Assembly (NCBI GenBank): GCA_003543115.1 | Contig: DPJH01000001.1 | Coordinates: forward strand, 1 to 12,611 | From: Candidatus Moraniibacteriota bacterium | Lineage (GTDB): Bacteria > Patescibacteriota > Minisyncoccia > Moranbacterales > UBA2206 | Direction of reading: 5' to 3' | Length of the DNA: 12,611 nucleotides | Shown here: positions 1 through 7,116 of the stretch, piece after piece | Layout of the letters: each line of letters begins with the position of its first letter | Position numbering within the stretch: the stretch's first letter is position 1 | Translations under genes and position numbers: made by a program | Notes under the pieces: generated by a model | The model's database searches: none | The model's input: only the letters and a program-made list of their open reading frames with translations | What the model was told of the DNA's origin: nothing

Positions 1-34
1 ATAAGGAAATCTTATTTTGTGGAGAATAAATTTG

Positions 35-43
35 TGATATAAT
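35..43 (+). promoter_or_regulatory. Extended -10 promoter of the VWA gene
   Basis: TGATATAAT is a perfect extended -10 (TG, one base, TATAAT). No convincing -35 is visible, as expected for the extended -10 class. Transcription would start near 50, giving a leader of about 22 nt that is A-rich and lacks a Shine-Dalgarno site. Confidence 0.6.
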
Positions 44-71
44 TAAACCACATAAAAACTAATAAAAAAAT

Positions 72-1124
72 ATGAAAAGTGAAAAAGGAATCATAGGAGT
101 CGGAGCAATTATTGGAGGTATCGTGATTTTGGGATTGGCTGCCGCAGTTGCTGGATATGTAGCATATAAAAATAGCGGAGTGGATGTGAAGGTGGGGTCA
201 GAGGGAGTTCAAGTCAAGACAGATGGAGTGGATGTGAAAACAGGAGCAAACGGAGTGGACGTGAATGCGGGAGGAGTGAATGTTAAAACAGGAGAAAATG
301 GCGTGAGTGTCAATACGGGCGTAAACGCACAATCCAGCGGATTTGTGCAGGATAATCCGTCTGCACCTGTTGTCAATACAGTGCTAATATTTGATGCATC
401 AGGCAGTATGGCTGCGCAAGCGGAAGGCGGAAGCCGGATTAATGTTGCAAAAACAGCTGTTTCCAATTACGTAAAAAACTTAGGAGAAAATGTTAATTTA
501 AGCGTTGTTGCTTATGGACACAAAGGGGATAGTACTCTAGCTCAAAAGACTGTTTCTTGCAATGGAATAGAAGAAGTATATTATTTGAGTCCGGTTAAAA
601 GAGCGATTGTGGAAGAAAAAGTGAATCTGCTCAACCCTAATGGTTGGACTCCAATTACAGCTTCGTTGCAAAGAGCAGAAGAAATACTTAATAAGACTGC
701 TGCAGACTCACAAAAACGCATTGTCCTATTGAGCGACGGGGAGGAAACTTGCGGTGGAGATCCATTGTCTTATGCAAGCAAGCTTAAAACAGAAGGAATT
801 ATAGTAGATGTTATTGCGCTATCTGTTGATAGTGTGGCAGCTAAGCAATTAAGTGCTATTTCTGTAAATGGCGGAGGTTCGTACTATTCTGTCAGAGGCG
901 CCAGCGACCTCAATGTGGTGGTGAATAACCTAGGTGTAAAGATAAATACGGGAGATGTTAAGGTGGACGTTTCTGCAAATGGCGCTAATGTCCAGACAGG
1001 CAATGTCAATGTTAAAACTGATGGCTCAGGAGCTACTGTAAATGCGGGAGGAGTCAAGGTGGATACGAGCAAGGGCGGTACGCCTTCAGTGAAAGTTCCG
1101 GGAGTTTCCATTCCTTCATTCTAA
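72..1124 (+). CDS. Membrane-anchored VWA-domain protein with flanking beta-type repeats
   Basis: This 350-aa protein starts with a short basic segment and one glycine/alanine-rich hydrophobic helix (about residues 6-32), read as a membrane anchor that leaves the rest outside the cell. Residues 36-84 are short repeats of the form GVxVxxG. A VWA domain follows (about 101-285) with a complete MIDAS metal site: D108-x-S110-x-S112, T193 and D222. Cys163 and Cys227 could form a disulfide. The same GVxVxxG repeat style returns after the domain (288-346), so the VWA domain is framed by two repeat arms. VWA domains with an intact MIDAS usually bind protein ligands through a divalent metal. An adhesion or envelope-sensing role is inference. 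It stands alone, with its own promoter and terminator. There is no Shine-Dalgarno site; the start is the first ATG before the hydrophobic helix. Confidence 0.85.
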   Translation: MKSEKGIIGVGAIIGGIVILGLAAAVAGYVAYKNSGVDVKVGSEGVQVKTDGVDVKTGANGVDVNAGGVNVKTGENGVSVNTGVNAQSSGFVQDNPSAPVVNTVLIFDASGSMAAQAEGGSRINVAKTAVSNYVKNLGENVNLSVVAYGHKGDSTLAQKTVSCNGIEEVYYLSPVKRAIVEEKVNLLNPNGWTPITASLQRAEEILNKTAADSQKRIVLLSDGEETCGGDPLSYASKLKTEGIIVDVIALSVDSVAAKQLSAISVNGGGSYYSVRGASDLNVVVNNLGVKINTGDVKVDVSANGANVQTGNVNVKTDGSGATVNAGGVKVDTSKGGTPSVKVPGVSIPSF

Positions 1125-1152
1125 AACTTATAAATCCAATTCATCAATAATA

Positions 1153-1183
1153 AAAAACTAGCTACTGAAGTAGCTAGTTTTTT
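1153..1183 (+). terminator. Rho-independent terminator after the VWA gene
   Basis: A perfect 10-bp stem (ACTAGCTACT with AGTAGCTAGT) is flanked by A- and T-runs, so it could work in both directions. Confidence 0.9.
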
Positions 1184-1203
1184 ATTAAACGAGTAAACAT
1201 TAA

Positions 1204-1232
1204 TTAACAGATAACTATAAAAATGTTAATAT
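1204..1232 (+). promoter_or_regulatory. Putative uppP promoter
   Basis: TTAACA (1204-1209) and TAATAT (1227-1232) are 17 bases apart, and transcription would start about 25 nt before the uppP ATG. Both boxes are one mismatch from consensus, in an AT-rich spacer where chance matches are easy. Confidence 0.4.
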
Positions 1233-1263
1233 GATATGGAAGTAAGATCTAATTATTTTTTAT

Positions 1264-2031
1264 ATGAATTATTTTGATGCGATTATATTGGGAATAGTAG
1301 AGGGCATAACTGAATTCTTGCCGATCTCTTCCACGGGCCATATGATTTTGGTGAGCAATATTTTGGGCATAGGAGAAGATGCTTTTGTAAAAACATTTGA
1401 AATCAGCATTCAATTGGGAGCAATCATGGCGATTGTGCTCTTGTATGCCGGACGTTTTTTGAGCAGTGTGGAATTGTATAAAAAATTGATAATTGCATTT
1501 TTCCCAACAGCATTGGTAGGATTTTTTCTATACAAAACCATCAAGACATATTTATTCAGTCCTATGGTGGTTTCCATTGCGCTTATTATTGGAGGAATAA
1601 TCCTTGTTATTCTGGACAAAAGAATGAAGGATAGCAAAGAGCCGGAATTTTTATTGGAAAACATGAGCTACCGCAAGGCTTTTATGATTGGAACAGCGCA
1701 AAGCATTTCAGTGATTCCGGGAGTGTCTCGGGCGGCTGCCACTATTATTGGAGGAATGTTCAGCGGATTGAGCAAAAAACAAGCTATGGAGTTTTCTTTC
1801 CTTTTGGCAGTGCCGACAATGTGTGCCGCCACTGGCTATGATTTGCTAAAAACGCCCATTCATTTTTCCGGGCGTGAATTTTTTCTTTTGGGAGTTGGAG
1901 CGATGGTTTCATTTATCTTTGCGTATTTAGCCGTGAAAATATTTTTGCGAACGGTAGAGAGATATGGATTTGGTTTTTTTGGTTATTATCGCATAGCTTT
2001 GGGAATATTATTCCTGCTGTTTTTTGTATAA
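1264..2031 (+). CDS. uppP: Undecaprenyl-diphosphatase (UppP/BacA)
   Basis: The enzyme removes a phosphate from undecaprenyl diphosphate at the membrane, recycling the lipid carrier for peptidoglycan and surface glycans. Its overproduction is the classic cause of bacitracin resistance. The 255-aa length is near the usual 255-280. Both signature regions are present: the N-terminal VEGITEFLPISSTGH segment, with the paired glutamates E13 and E17 and H26, and the PGVSR segment (152-156) with the catalytic-site arginine R156. Several hydrophobic segments fit the known multi-helix fold. The gene is a single unit between two terminators, with its own weak promoter. The ATG lies immediately before the conserved N-terminus; no Shine-Dalgarno site is visible. 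Confidence 0.95.
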   Translation: MNYFDAIILGIVEGITEFLPISSTGHMILVSNILGIGEDAFVKTFEISIQLGAIMAIVLLYAGRFLSSVELYKKLIIAFFPTALVGFFLYKTIKTYLFSPMVVSIALIIGGIILVILDKRMKDSKEPEFLLENMSYRKAFMIGTAQSISVIPGVSRAAATIIGGMFSGLSKKQAMEFSFLLAVPTMCAATGYDLLKTPIHFSGREFFLLGVGAMVSFIFAYLAVKIFLRTVERYGFGFFGYYRIALGILFLLFFV

Positions 2032-2047
2032 ACTCAAAAATAGGCAT

Positions 2048-2080
2048 AAAAAAACAAGGCTATCAAATCCTTGTTTTTTT
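2048..2080. terminator. Bidirectional terminator between uppP and prfA
   Basis: An ACAAGG/CCTTGT stem is flanked by a run of As on the left and Ts on the right, so it reads as a terminator on both strands. It lies between the convergent ends of uppP (plus) and prfA (minus). Confidence 0.85.
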
Positions 2081-2092
2081 ATCGGAAATAAA

Positions 2093-3154
2093 TTATTTTT
2101 GCATCTTTAGTTTGACATCTTCTTCAATTAGGGTGTTGATAATGTCGTCTAGACTGCCTTCCAATATGCCATGAATGTTGCTCCAGTTAGTCTTTACGCG
2201 ATGGTCGGTGATGCGATCCTGAGGAAAATTATAAGTTCTGATTTTTTCACTGCGATCTCCGGTACCGATTTGAGAACGCCTGGCATCTCCTAATTCTTTG
2301 GCTTTTTTGTCTTCTTCGATTTGAAGCAGGCGCGAGCGCAATACTTTCATGGCCTTTTCCTTGTTTTTGATTTGTGATTTTTCGTCTTGGCAAGAAACAA
2401 TAAGGCCTGTCGGGATATGAGTAAGACGCACCGCACTTTTAGTGGTGTTGACAGATTGCCCTCCAGGGCCGGAAGAACAGAACGTGTCTACGCGAATATC
2501 CTGATCATCAAGCTTGAAATCAAATTCTTCGGCTTCCGGCAAAACAACAACGGTGGAAGTGGATGTGTGGACTCTTCCATTTTTTTCAGTTTCGGGAATT
2601 CTTTGCACGCGATGCACTCCTGATTCAAACTTCATTTTTCCATATGATCCAGGACCGTTTATTTCAAAAGTAACTTCTTTATATCCTCCGACACTTGTCA
2701 CATTCGAGTTAAGCAGAATTACTCTCCAGCCATTATTTTCTGCAAAACGGGAATACATGCGGAAAAGTTCTGCGGCAAAAAGAGCGGATTCGTCCCCCCC
2801 AGCTCCGGCGCGAATTTCCACGATGCTGTTCTTCTCGTCATTGGGATCTTTGGGAATGAGTACGAGCTCAAGCTTCTTTTCCATATCTTCTTTTTTTTGG
2901 GAAAGCACAATATTTTCTTCCATAGCCATTTGGCGAATTTCCGGATCTGAGTCAGTATTGGCAATTCCAGCATTTTCTTGCATCTGGGTGTTTATTTTCT
3001 CTAATTCATTGATCAGATTAACAGTCTCAGAGAGTTCAGATTGTCTTTTTCCAAGACTTGCCATTTTTGCCATGTCGGAAAGAACCTCAGGCGAATTGAG
3101 TTGTTCAGAGATTTCGGCATATTCTTTTTTTATTTCTTCAATGACAGATTGCAT
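2093..3154 (-). CDS. prfA: Peptide chain release factor 1
   Basis: RF1 reads UAA and UAG in the ribosomal A site and triggers peptide release. The 353-aa length is typical. The catalytic GGQ motif is at residues 231-233, in the context CSSGPGGQSVNTT. The codon-reading loop carries the PxT tripeptide of RF1 as PET (187-189), followed by GRVHTS, and not the SPF of RF2. The first 100 residues are a charged helical domain 1, as in the family. It diverges from the methyltransferase gene and converges on uppP. That neighbour is not the PrmC enzyme often found beside prfA, since it lacks an NPPY motif. A consensus minus-strand promoter lies about 30 nt upstream of the ATG. Confidence 0.96.
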   Translation of the reverse strand: MQSVIEEIKKEYAEISEQLNSPEVLSDMAKMASLGKRQSELSETVNLINELEKINTQMQENAGIANTDSDPEIRQMAMEENIVLSQKKEDMEKKLELVLIPKDPNDEKNSIVEIRAGAGGDESALFAAELFRMYSRFAENNGWRVILLNSNVTSVGGYKEVTFEINGPGSYGKMKFESGVHRVQRIPETEKNGRVHTSTSTVVVLPEAEEFDFKLDDQDIRVDTFCSSGPGGQSVNTTKSAVRLTHIPTGLIVSCQDEKSQIKNKEKAMKVLRSRLLQIEEDKKAKELGDARRSQIGTGDRSEKIRTYNFPQDRITDHRVKTNWSNIHGILEGSLDDIINTLIEEDVKLKMQK

Positions 3155-3169
3155 ATATTTTATAATAAT

Positions 3170-3198
3170 TTTACTTCAAAACCTTAATATACTATACT
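3170..3198 (+). promoter_or_regulatory. Putative methyltransferase promoter
   Basis: TATACT (3193-3198) overlaps the minus-strand -10 of prfA. A weak -35 (TTTACT, 3170-3175) lies 17 bases upstream. Transcription would start near 3205, about 30 nt before the ATG. Confidence 0.45.
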
Positions 3199-3219
3199 TC
3201 AATAGGAACAATAAGTCAA
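3191..3219 (-). promoter_or_regulatory. prfA promoter (minus strand)
   Basis: On the minus strand, TTGACT (3214-3219) and TATAGT (3191-3196) have exactly 17 bases between them. The expected start is near 3184, giving a leader of about 30 nt. Confidence 0.7.
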
Positions 3220-3235
3220 AGAATGCAATAATATT

Positions 3236-4150
3236 ATGAAGCTAGAAAAAACAGATATTATAAAGAATCCTTTGAAAATTCTCTATAAAAAAGAAGTGTT
3301 ATCAGCATTAAAAAAACATTGGATAAACAATCATGAAAATCTTATTGATCCGGAAAAGTTTGTGGAAGAATTTTTTGCTTATCTTTTAAAAGCAGGCAAA
3401 CATGAAAATGCGGACAGAGCAGAAGTGAGGAAGTCATATAATGCCAAGCTAAAAAGTTATTGGAAGGGAGGAGGAGATTCTATAAAGCCCAAAGATATGT
3501 TTTTGGAAATGATGGAGAAAGAATTGGATAGAGTGAAAATTGCTTTGGATTTTGGTTGCGGGAAACTAGCTTTCCTCAAAGAATTGGCGGAAAATAATAA
3601 AAAAATCAAGAAAATGATCGGCATTGATCCCATAAGCCAACCTGTTCTGGGAGATCTGGATGCTCGCATCGATTTTCAGAGAAGTCTGGTGGCGATTAAG
3701 AAAGAATCTGTTGATTTGGCTATAATAAAATTGGTGCTGCACCATTTGAGGAGGAGCGAGGAAGTCAGAGAAATCCTTCAAAAGATCGGAAGCGTTTTGC
3801 GGCCTAAGGGAAGATTGGTTATTTTTGAAGAGTCTTTTCCTGAGCATGATTACAAATCAAATGAAACCATAGACTATCTGGAAAAAATTGGTTTGAAGCC
3901 GTCAGAAGCAACAGAAGAGTTTATGTCTTTAGTCAAGGAAGATAAAGTTAAATTTTTATTTCTCAATGATTGGATCATGAATGTGCAAAACAACTATATG
4001 CCTTGGACTGGACTTTATAAATCGATGGAGCAGTGGAGAGAATTGGCGGAGTCAGTCGGTTTCAAAGAAAAAGAATCGCATTTTGTAGGCGCTATCAAGC
4101 ATCGCAAAAGAAAACAGGGAATGACTGTCTATATGGTTTTTGAGAAATAA
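3236..4150 (+). CDS. Class I SAM-dependent methyltransferase
   Basis: The 304-aa protein has a Rossmann-type methyltransferase core. Motif I is LDFGCGKLAF (104-113), the SAM-binding glycine loop, and D131 in GIDP is the likely ribose-binding acid. ESVDLAIIKLVLHHL (157-171) and LRPKGRLVIFE (188-198) match the later core strands of the Methyltransf_11/25 type. A charged helical region of about 100 residues precedes the core, and an extra C-terminal segment of about 100 residues follows it, so it is larger than a minimal enzyme. The substrate cannot be read from sequence. No NPPY motif is present, so it is not PrmC or an N6-adenine DNA enzyme. It is divergent from prfA and convergent with rpmE. 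Confidence 0.8.
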   Translation: MKLEKTDIIKNPLKILYKKEVLSALKKHWINNHENLIDPEKFVEEFFAYLLKAGKHENADRAEVRKSYNAKLKSYWKGGGDSIKPKDMFLEMMEKELDRVKIALDFGCGKLAFLKELAENNKKIKKMIGIDPISQPVLGDLDARIDFQRSLVAIKKESVDLAIIKLVLHHLRRSEEVREILQKIGSVLRPKGRLVIFEESFPEHDYKSNETIDYLEKIGLKPSEATEEFMSLVKEDKVKFLFLNDWIMNVQNNYMPWTGLYKSMEQWRELAESVGFKEKESHFVGAIKHRKRKQGMTVYMVFEK

Positions 4151-4175
4151 AAAATTCCTCGCAAGAGGAATTTTT
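4148..4175. terminator. Bidirectional terminator between the methyltransferase and rpmE
   Basis: AAAAATTCCTC and GAGGAATTTTT pair perfectly around a GCAA tetraloop and serve both convergent genes. Confidence 0.9.
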
Positions 4176-4187
4176 GTTTAGGCAGGA

Positions 4188-4472
4188 TTATTCTTTACTT
4201 TTGGCAGATTTTTTCTCTCTTACAGCAGCTTTCTTTTCAGTTTTGCTTTTTCGAACAACTTTTTTAGTGGCTGATTTTTCGGTTAGTTTCTTGAATCTGT
4301 CTACGCGTCCGGTCGTATCCAGAGATTTCTTCTTGCCAGTATAGAAAGGATGGCAAGCTGAGCAGATTTCAACTTTCATTTCTTTTACTACTGATCCTGC
4401 TTCGATGACATTGCCGCAAGCGCAGATTATTTTCGCATCATCATAGTATTGGGGGTGTATGTTCTTTTTCAT
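4188..4472 (-). CDS. rpmE: 50S ribosomal protein L31
   Basis: L31 sits at the subunit interface of the ribosome. The protein carries the zinc-binding cysteines of the C+ type: C17-x-C19 and C37-x-x-C40. It also has the family core MKKNIHPQYY and the conserved HPFYTG and DRF segments. At 94 aa it is longer than the usual 65-80, because residues from about 66 to the end form a lysine-rich, low-complexity tail, likely an RNA-binding extension. It is divergent from rpsB and convergent with the methyltransferase gene. The ATG matches the family start. I could not find a convincing promoter for it. Confidence 0.95.
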   Translation of the reverse strand: MKKNIHPQYYDDAKIICACGNVIEAGSVVKEMKVEICSACHPFYTGKKKSLDTTGRVDRFKKLTEKSATKKVVRKSKTEKKAAVREKKSAKSKE

Positions 4473-4562
4473 AGTATATTGATAATAGTTTTAAATTCCA
4501 GTGTCGCGTTTGGATTTAGCCTATTTTTTATTACTTAGACAATTTAGCATAGATATTGAGAA

Positions 4563-4591
4563 TTGACAAGAGAAAAGGGGGCTGATATACT
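4563..4591 (+). promoter_or_regulatory. Strong promoter of the rpsB-tsf operon
   Basis: A consensus -35 TTGACA (4563-4568), a 17-base spacer and TATACT (4586-4591), with an extended TG at 4583-4584. The expected start is near 4598, which leaves a leader of about 165 nt before rpsB. Confidence 0.88.
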
Positions 4592-4610
4592 ATTTAGGTA
4601 TAAATCACAT

Positions 4611-4752
4611 ACTTTTTGGGCCTATTCCTGTCCCGCTAAGCGGGAAATAAAGGCCAAATAAACAAAAAGTAGCGGTTTCTTCTCAATAATTGAGAAGATT
4701 AATAAATTAAGGATGTGCCGGCTAAATGTTCTTTAAAGAGGATTTAGCAAGG
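4611..4752 (+). promoter_or_regulatory. Structured rpsB leader RNA
   Basis: Three hairpins follow one another. The first is three-tiered: ACTTTTT with AAAAAGT, then GGCCT with AGGCC, then CCCGC-TAA-GCGGG (about 4611-4670). The second is a 19-base palindrome at 4679-4697 (CTTCTCAAT/ATTGAGAAG). The third pairs GCTAAAT (4721-4727) with ATTTAGC (4742-4748), with GCC/GGC possible beyond it. The third stem reaches the AAGG Shine-Dalgarno (4749-4752), 10 bases before the rpsB ATG. A translational switch is plausible, since rpsB leaders are bound by S2 in other bacteria, but this leader is not one I recognise. Confidence 0.55.
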
Positions 4753-4762
4753 CTATAAAAAA

Positions 4763-5611
4763 ATGGTAGAGGAGAAAAAAAATTCTTCCCAAGAAGATCA
4801 GGTGTCAGAGGCTAACACTGAAAAGGCGGCTTCAAAGAAAATAAGCGAAGATTACTTTGCTGATTTTGATTTTGCCAGCTTAAAAATGGATATGAATTCC
4901 ATGCTAAAAGCAGGAGTTCACTTTGGGCATCAAAAATCAAGAAAAAATCCAAAAATGAATGAGTATATTTTTGGCACCAGAAACGGAGTAAATATTATTG
5001 ATTTGCAAAAAACAGTAAATAGATTGGAAGAAGCGACTAAGTTTATTGAAAAAATTGTTTCAGAAAAACAAGACATTCTTTTCGTAGGAACAAAAAAGCA
5101 AGTAAAGAGATTGATTGAATCAGCTGCAAAAAAATGCGAATCCCCGTATGTTATCGACAGGTGGTTGGGAGGAACATTTACTAATTTTCAAAATATATCA
5201 GGGAGGACAAGATTTTTGCGTGATGGACAGGAAAAAACCAAAAGAGGTGAATATGAGAAATATACCAAATTTGAACAAATGAAAATCGCTGAGGAGCTGG
5301 AAAGATTGGAGAGAAGAATGGGGGGCATAAAGAATATGATAAAGATGCCTGGAGCCATTTTTGTTACTGGCGTTATTGAAGATGACCTTGCAATTAAAGA
5401 GGCTATCAAGAAAAATATTCCGATTATTGCGCTTGTCGATACGAATGTTAATCCGTCCCAGGTGGACTATCCGATTCCATCCAATGAAGATGCTGTTTCT
5501 TCACTTCGTTTAATGATTGCCTATGTGGTTAAGTCTGTTTTGGCTGGCAAAGAAAAGGCTAAACTTGCTCAGGCCGCTGTTGCAGCTCCTGCAGCTAAGT
5601 CTGCTAAATAA
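4763..5611 (+). CDS. rpsB: 30S ribosomal protein S2
   Basis: S2 is a large peripheral protein of the small subunit. The family core begins at MLKAGVHFGHQ (residues 47-57) and continues through NPKMNEYIFGTRNGVNIIDL, the DRWLGGTFTNF segment and DTNVNPSQVDYPIPSN, all classic S2 blocks. The 282 aa include an acidic/lysine N-terminal extension of about 46 residues before the usual start and a short alanine/lysine tail. The upstream ATG is chosen because AAGG (4749-4752) sits 10 bases before it; a start at Met47 would give a conventional S2, but I see no equally good site for it. It is first gene of rpsB-tsf-ricT-TPR, with a strong promoter and a folded leader. Confidence 0.96.
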   Translation: MVEEKKNSSQEDQVSEANTEKAASKKISEDYFADFDFASLKMDMNSMLKAGVHFGHQKSRKNPKMNEYIFGTRNGVNIIDLQKTVNRLEEATKFIEKIVSEKQDILFVGTKKQVKRLIESAAKKCESPYVIDRWLGGTFTNFQNISGRTRFLRDGQEKTKRGEYEKYTKFEQMKIAEELERLERRMGGIKNMIKMPGAIFVTGVIEDDLAIKEAIKKNIPIIALVDTNVNPSQVDYPIPSNEDAVSSLRLMIAYVVKSVLAGKEKAKLAQAAVAAPAAKSAK

Positions 5612-5691
5612 CTTCGGACATCCAATGCCTTGAAGTTGATTGTCTTAACACGAGTTTACTATCTGGATTTTCATAATAAAAAATTAAAAAA

Positions 5692-5811
5692 ATGGTGCGA
5701 GATGTTTCCTGGTTCTGGGACAGCTACTCGTATCCACTCATAGATAATGAGTACATTAGAGCAAATAAAAAATTTACGCGAGAGGACTGGAGCAGGGATT
5801 GTAGAAGTTAA
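5692..5811 (+). CDS. Possible short ORF overlapping the tsf start
   Basis: ATG to TAA encodes 39 codons in a different frame from tsf and overlaps its first 65 bases. The predicted peptide begins MVRDVSWFWDSYSYP, rich in aromatics. I do not recognise it and see no Shine-Dalgarno. The same DNA can pair as RNA (CGAG near 5698 with CTCG near 5728), so it may only be a structured spacer. It is listed because translation through it would interfere with tsf. Confidence 0.15.
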   Translation: MVRDVSWFWDSYSYPLIDNEYIRANKKFTREDWSRDCRS

Positions 5812-6331
5812 AAAAGCGCTTGAGGAGGCCAAGGGCGATGATAATTTAGCTGTTGAAATCCTAAGAAAAAGAGGCCAGGAGAAGGCTATGAAAAAATCTG
5901 ACAGAGTGGCTGGGGAAGGCGTAATAGCATCCTACATCCATTCCAATGGCAGGGTAGGCGCTATGGTAAAGCTTTTGTGCGAAACTGATTTTGTGGGAAG
6001 AAATAAAGAATTCAAGGCTTTGGCTCAGGATATTGCTATGCACATTACTGCAGCTAACCCGAAATATCTGAAACCGGAAGATGTCGACAGTGGAATTTTG
6101 GATAAGGAAAGAGAAATTTGGACAGCTCAGCTGGCCGAGGAGAAAAAACCTAAAGAAATTATGGACAAAATTTTAGAAGGAAAAGAGAAAAAATTCAGAG
6201 AGGAAAATGCTCTCTTGACCCAGTCTTTCATAAAAAACCCTGATCAGACAATAGGCGAATTGCTTACGGAAAAGATAAGTAAAATAGGTGAAAATATTCA
6301 AATCGGTGATTTTTCTCGATTCGAATTATAA
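5747..6331 (+). CDS. tsf: Elongation factor Ts
   Basis: EF-Ts exchanges GDP for GTP on EF-Tu. The N-terminal UBA-like domain (1-45) has LRERTGAGIVEVKKAL. The conserved KRGQEKAMKKSDRVAGEGVI linker follows, and TDFVGRN (80-86) carries the aspartate-phenylalanine pair that inserts into EF-Tu. At 194 aa it is a compact form with one core subdomain, like the short EF-Ts proteins of several lineages, whereas the E. coli protein has about 280 aa. It follows rpsB after a 135-base gap that contains a hairpin but no T-run, so co-transcription is expected. No Shine-Dalgarno is seen before the ATG. Confidence 0.96.
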   Translation: MSTLEQIKNLRERTGAGIVEVKKALEEAKGDDNLAVEILRKRGQEKAMKKSDRVAGEGVIASYIHSNGRVGAMVKLLCETDFVGRNKEFKALAQDIAMHITAANPKYLKPEDVDSGILDKEREIWTAQLAEEKKPKEIMDKILEGKEKKFREENALLTQSFIKNPDQTIGELLTEKISKIGENIQIGDFSRFEL

Positions 6332-6336
6332 ATTAA

Positions 6337-7113
6337 ATGCAAAAAGTTTTAGTTAGCGTATACGCCTGGGATAATCCAAAATTATATGAAAGTGATTTTG
6401 ACTTGTCAACGGGGGACATGGTTATTGTAGCAGCGGAATATGCTAATGAAATTGGCATTGTTGAAGGCTTAGTGGAAAATGCAAAGGAAGAGACGAAAGA
6501 AAAAGTGTTGCGCATCGCCACCCAGAGAGATCGTGAAGTTTTCCTTCAATGTGAGGAGCAGAAGGAATCTTGCTTGGAGGCCTGCCGTAAGGAAATAAAA
6601 GAGACAAAACTGGAAATGAAGCTTATTGACGCCAGAGTCAGTCTTGATGGAAAGCAGATAATTTTTGCTTTCACTGCCGATGGCAGGGTGGATTTCAGGG
6701 AACTGGTCAGGAAATTGTCAAAGGAACTTAAGAAATCTATTCGCATGCAGCAAATCGGTTCAAGAGATGAAGCAAGAAAGCTGGGTGGATATGGAATTTG
6801 CGGCAGGGAACTGTGCTGCGTGAGAAATAATGGCAATATGCAAAGCATTACGACGGATATGGCGAGAGCGCAGCAAATTGCGCATAGGGGTTCAGACAGA
6901 ATGTCAGGCCTTTGCGGAAGATTGATGTGCTGCTTGGCCTATGAAGCGCAGCAATATAAGGATATGCTGGTGGGTATGCCGGAACTTCATAGCAATGTGG
7001 ATACATCCGAAGGAAGAGGTTTTGTAATAGAAATCAATGCTATTACTCAGGAAATAAAGGTAAAATTAGAGAATGGAAAATATATTTCAGTAAAAAAAGA
7101 AGATATAAAATAA
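6337..7113 (+). CDS. ricT: PSP1-domain protein, RicT/YaaT-like
   Basis: The 258-aa protein matches the PSP1 family, whose best-known member is RicT (YaaT) of Bacillus, part of the RicA-RicF-RicT complex that binds iron-sulfur clusters and affects RNase Y-dependent RNA processing. Signature blocks are FTADGRVDFRELVRKL (112-127), RMQQIGSRDEARKLGGYGIC with GRELCC (136-161), and RMSGLCGRLMCCLAYE (188-203). The cysteine sets C155/C160/C161 and C193/C198/C199 are intact and suit a metal or Fe-S site. The gene starts 5 bases after tsf and ends 3 bases before the next gene, so it is translated within the rpsB operon. RicA and RicF partners are not in the window, so a full Ric complex is not shown. 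Confidence 0.88.
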   Translation: MQKVLVSVYAWDNPKLYESDFDLSTGDMVIVAAEYANEIGIVEGLVENAKEETKEKVLRIATQRDREVFLQCEEQKESCLEACRKEIKETKLEMKLIDARVSLDGKQIIFAFTADGRVDFRELVRKLSKELKKSIRMQQIGSRDEARKLGGYGICGRELCCVRNNGNMQSITTDMARAQQIAHRGSDRMSGLCGRLMCCLAYEAQQYKDMLVGMPELHSNVDTSEGRGFVIEINAITQEIKVKLENGKYISVKKEDIK

Positions 7114-7116
7114 ATT

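Noticed and set aside
209..1111. Two minus-strand frames of proline/threonine repeats inside the VWA gene
   Set aside because: They are the reverse reading of the GVxVxxG repeats and have no start signals.
2514..3239. A 241-codon plus-strand reading frame
   Set aside because: It is antisense to prfA, whose full motif set is present. The predicted protein is serine-rich, low-complexity and matches no family.
3236..4150. The methyltransferase as PrmC, the release-factor methylase
   Set aside because: It is adjacent to prfA, but it lacks the NPPY motif and the usual PrmC N-terminal domain.
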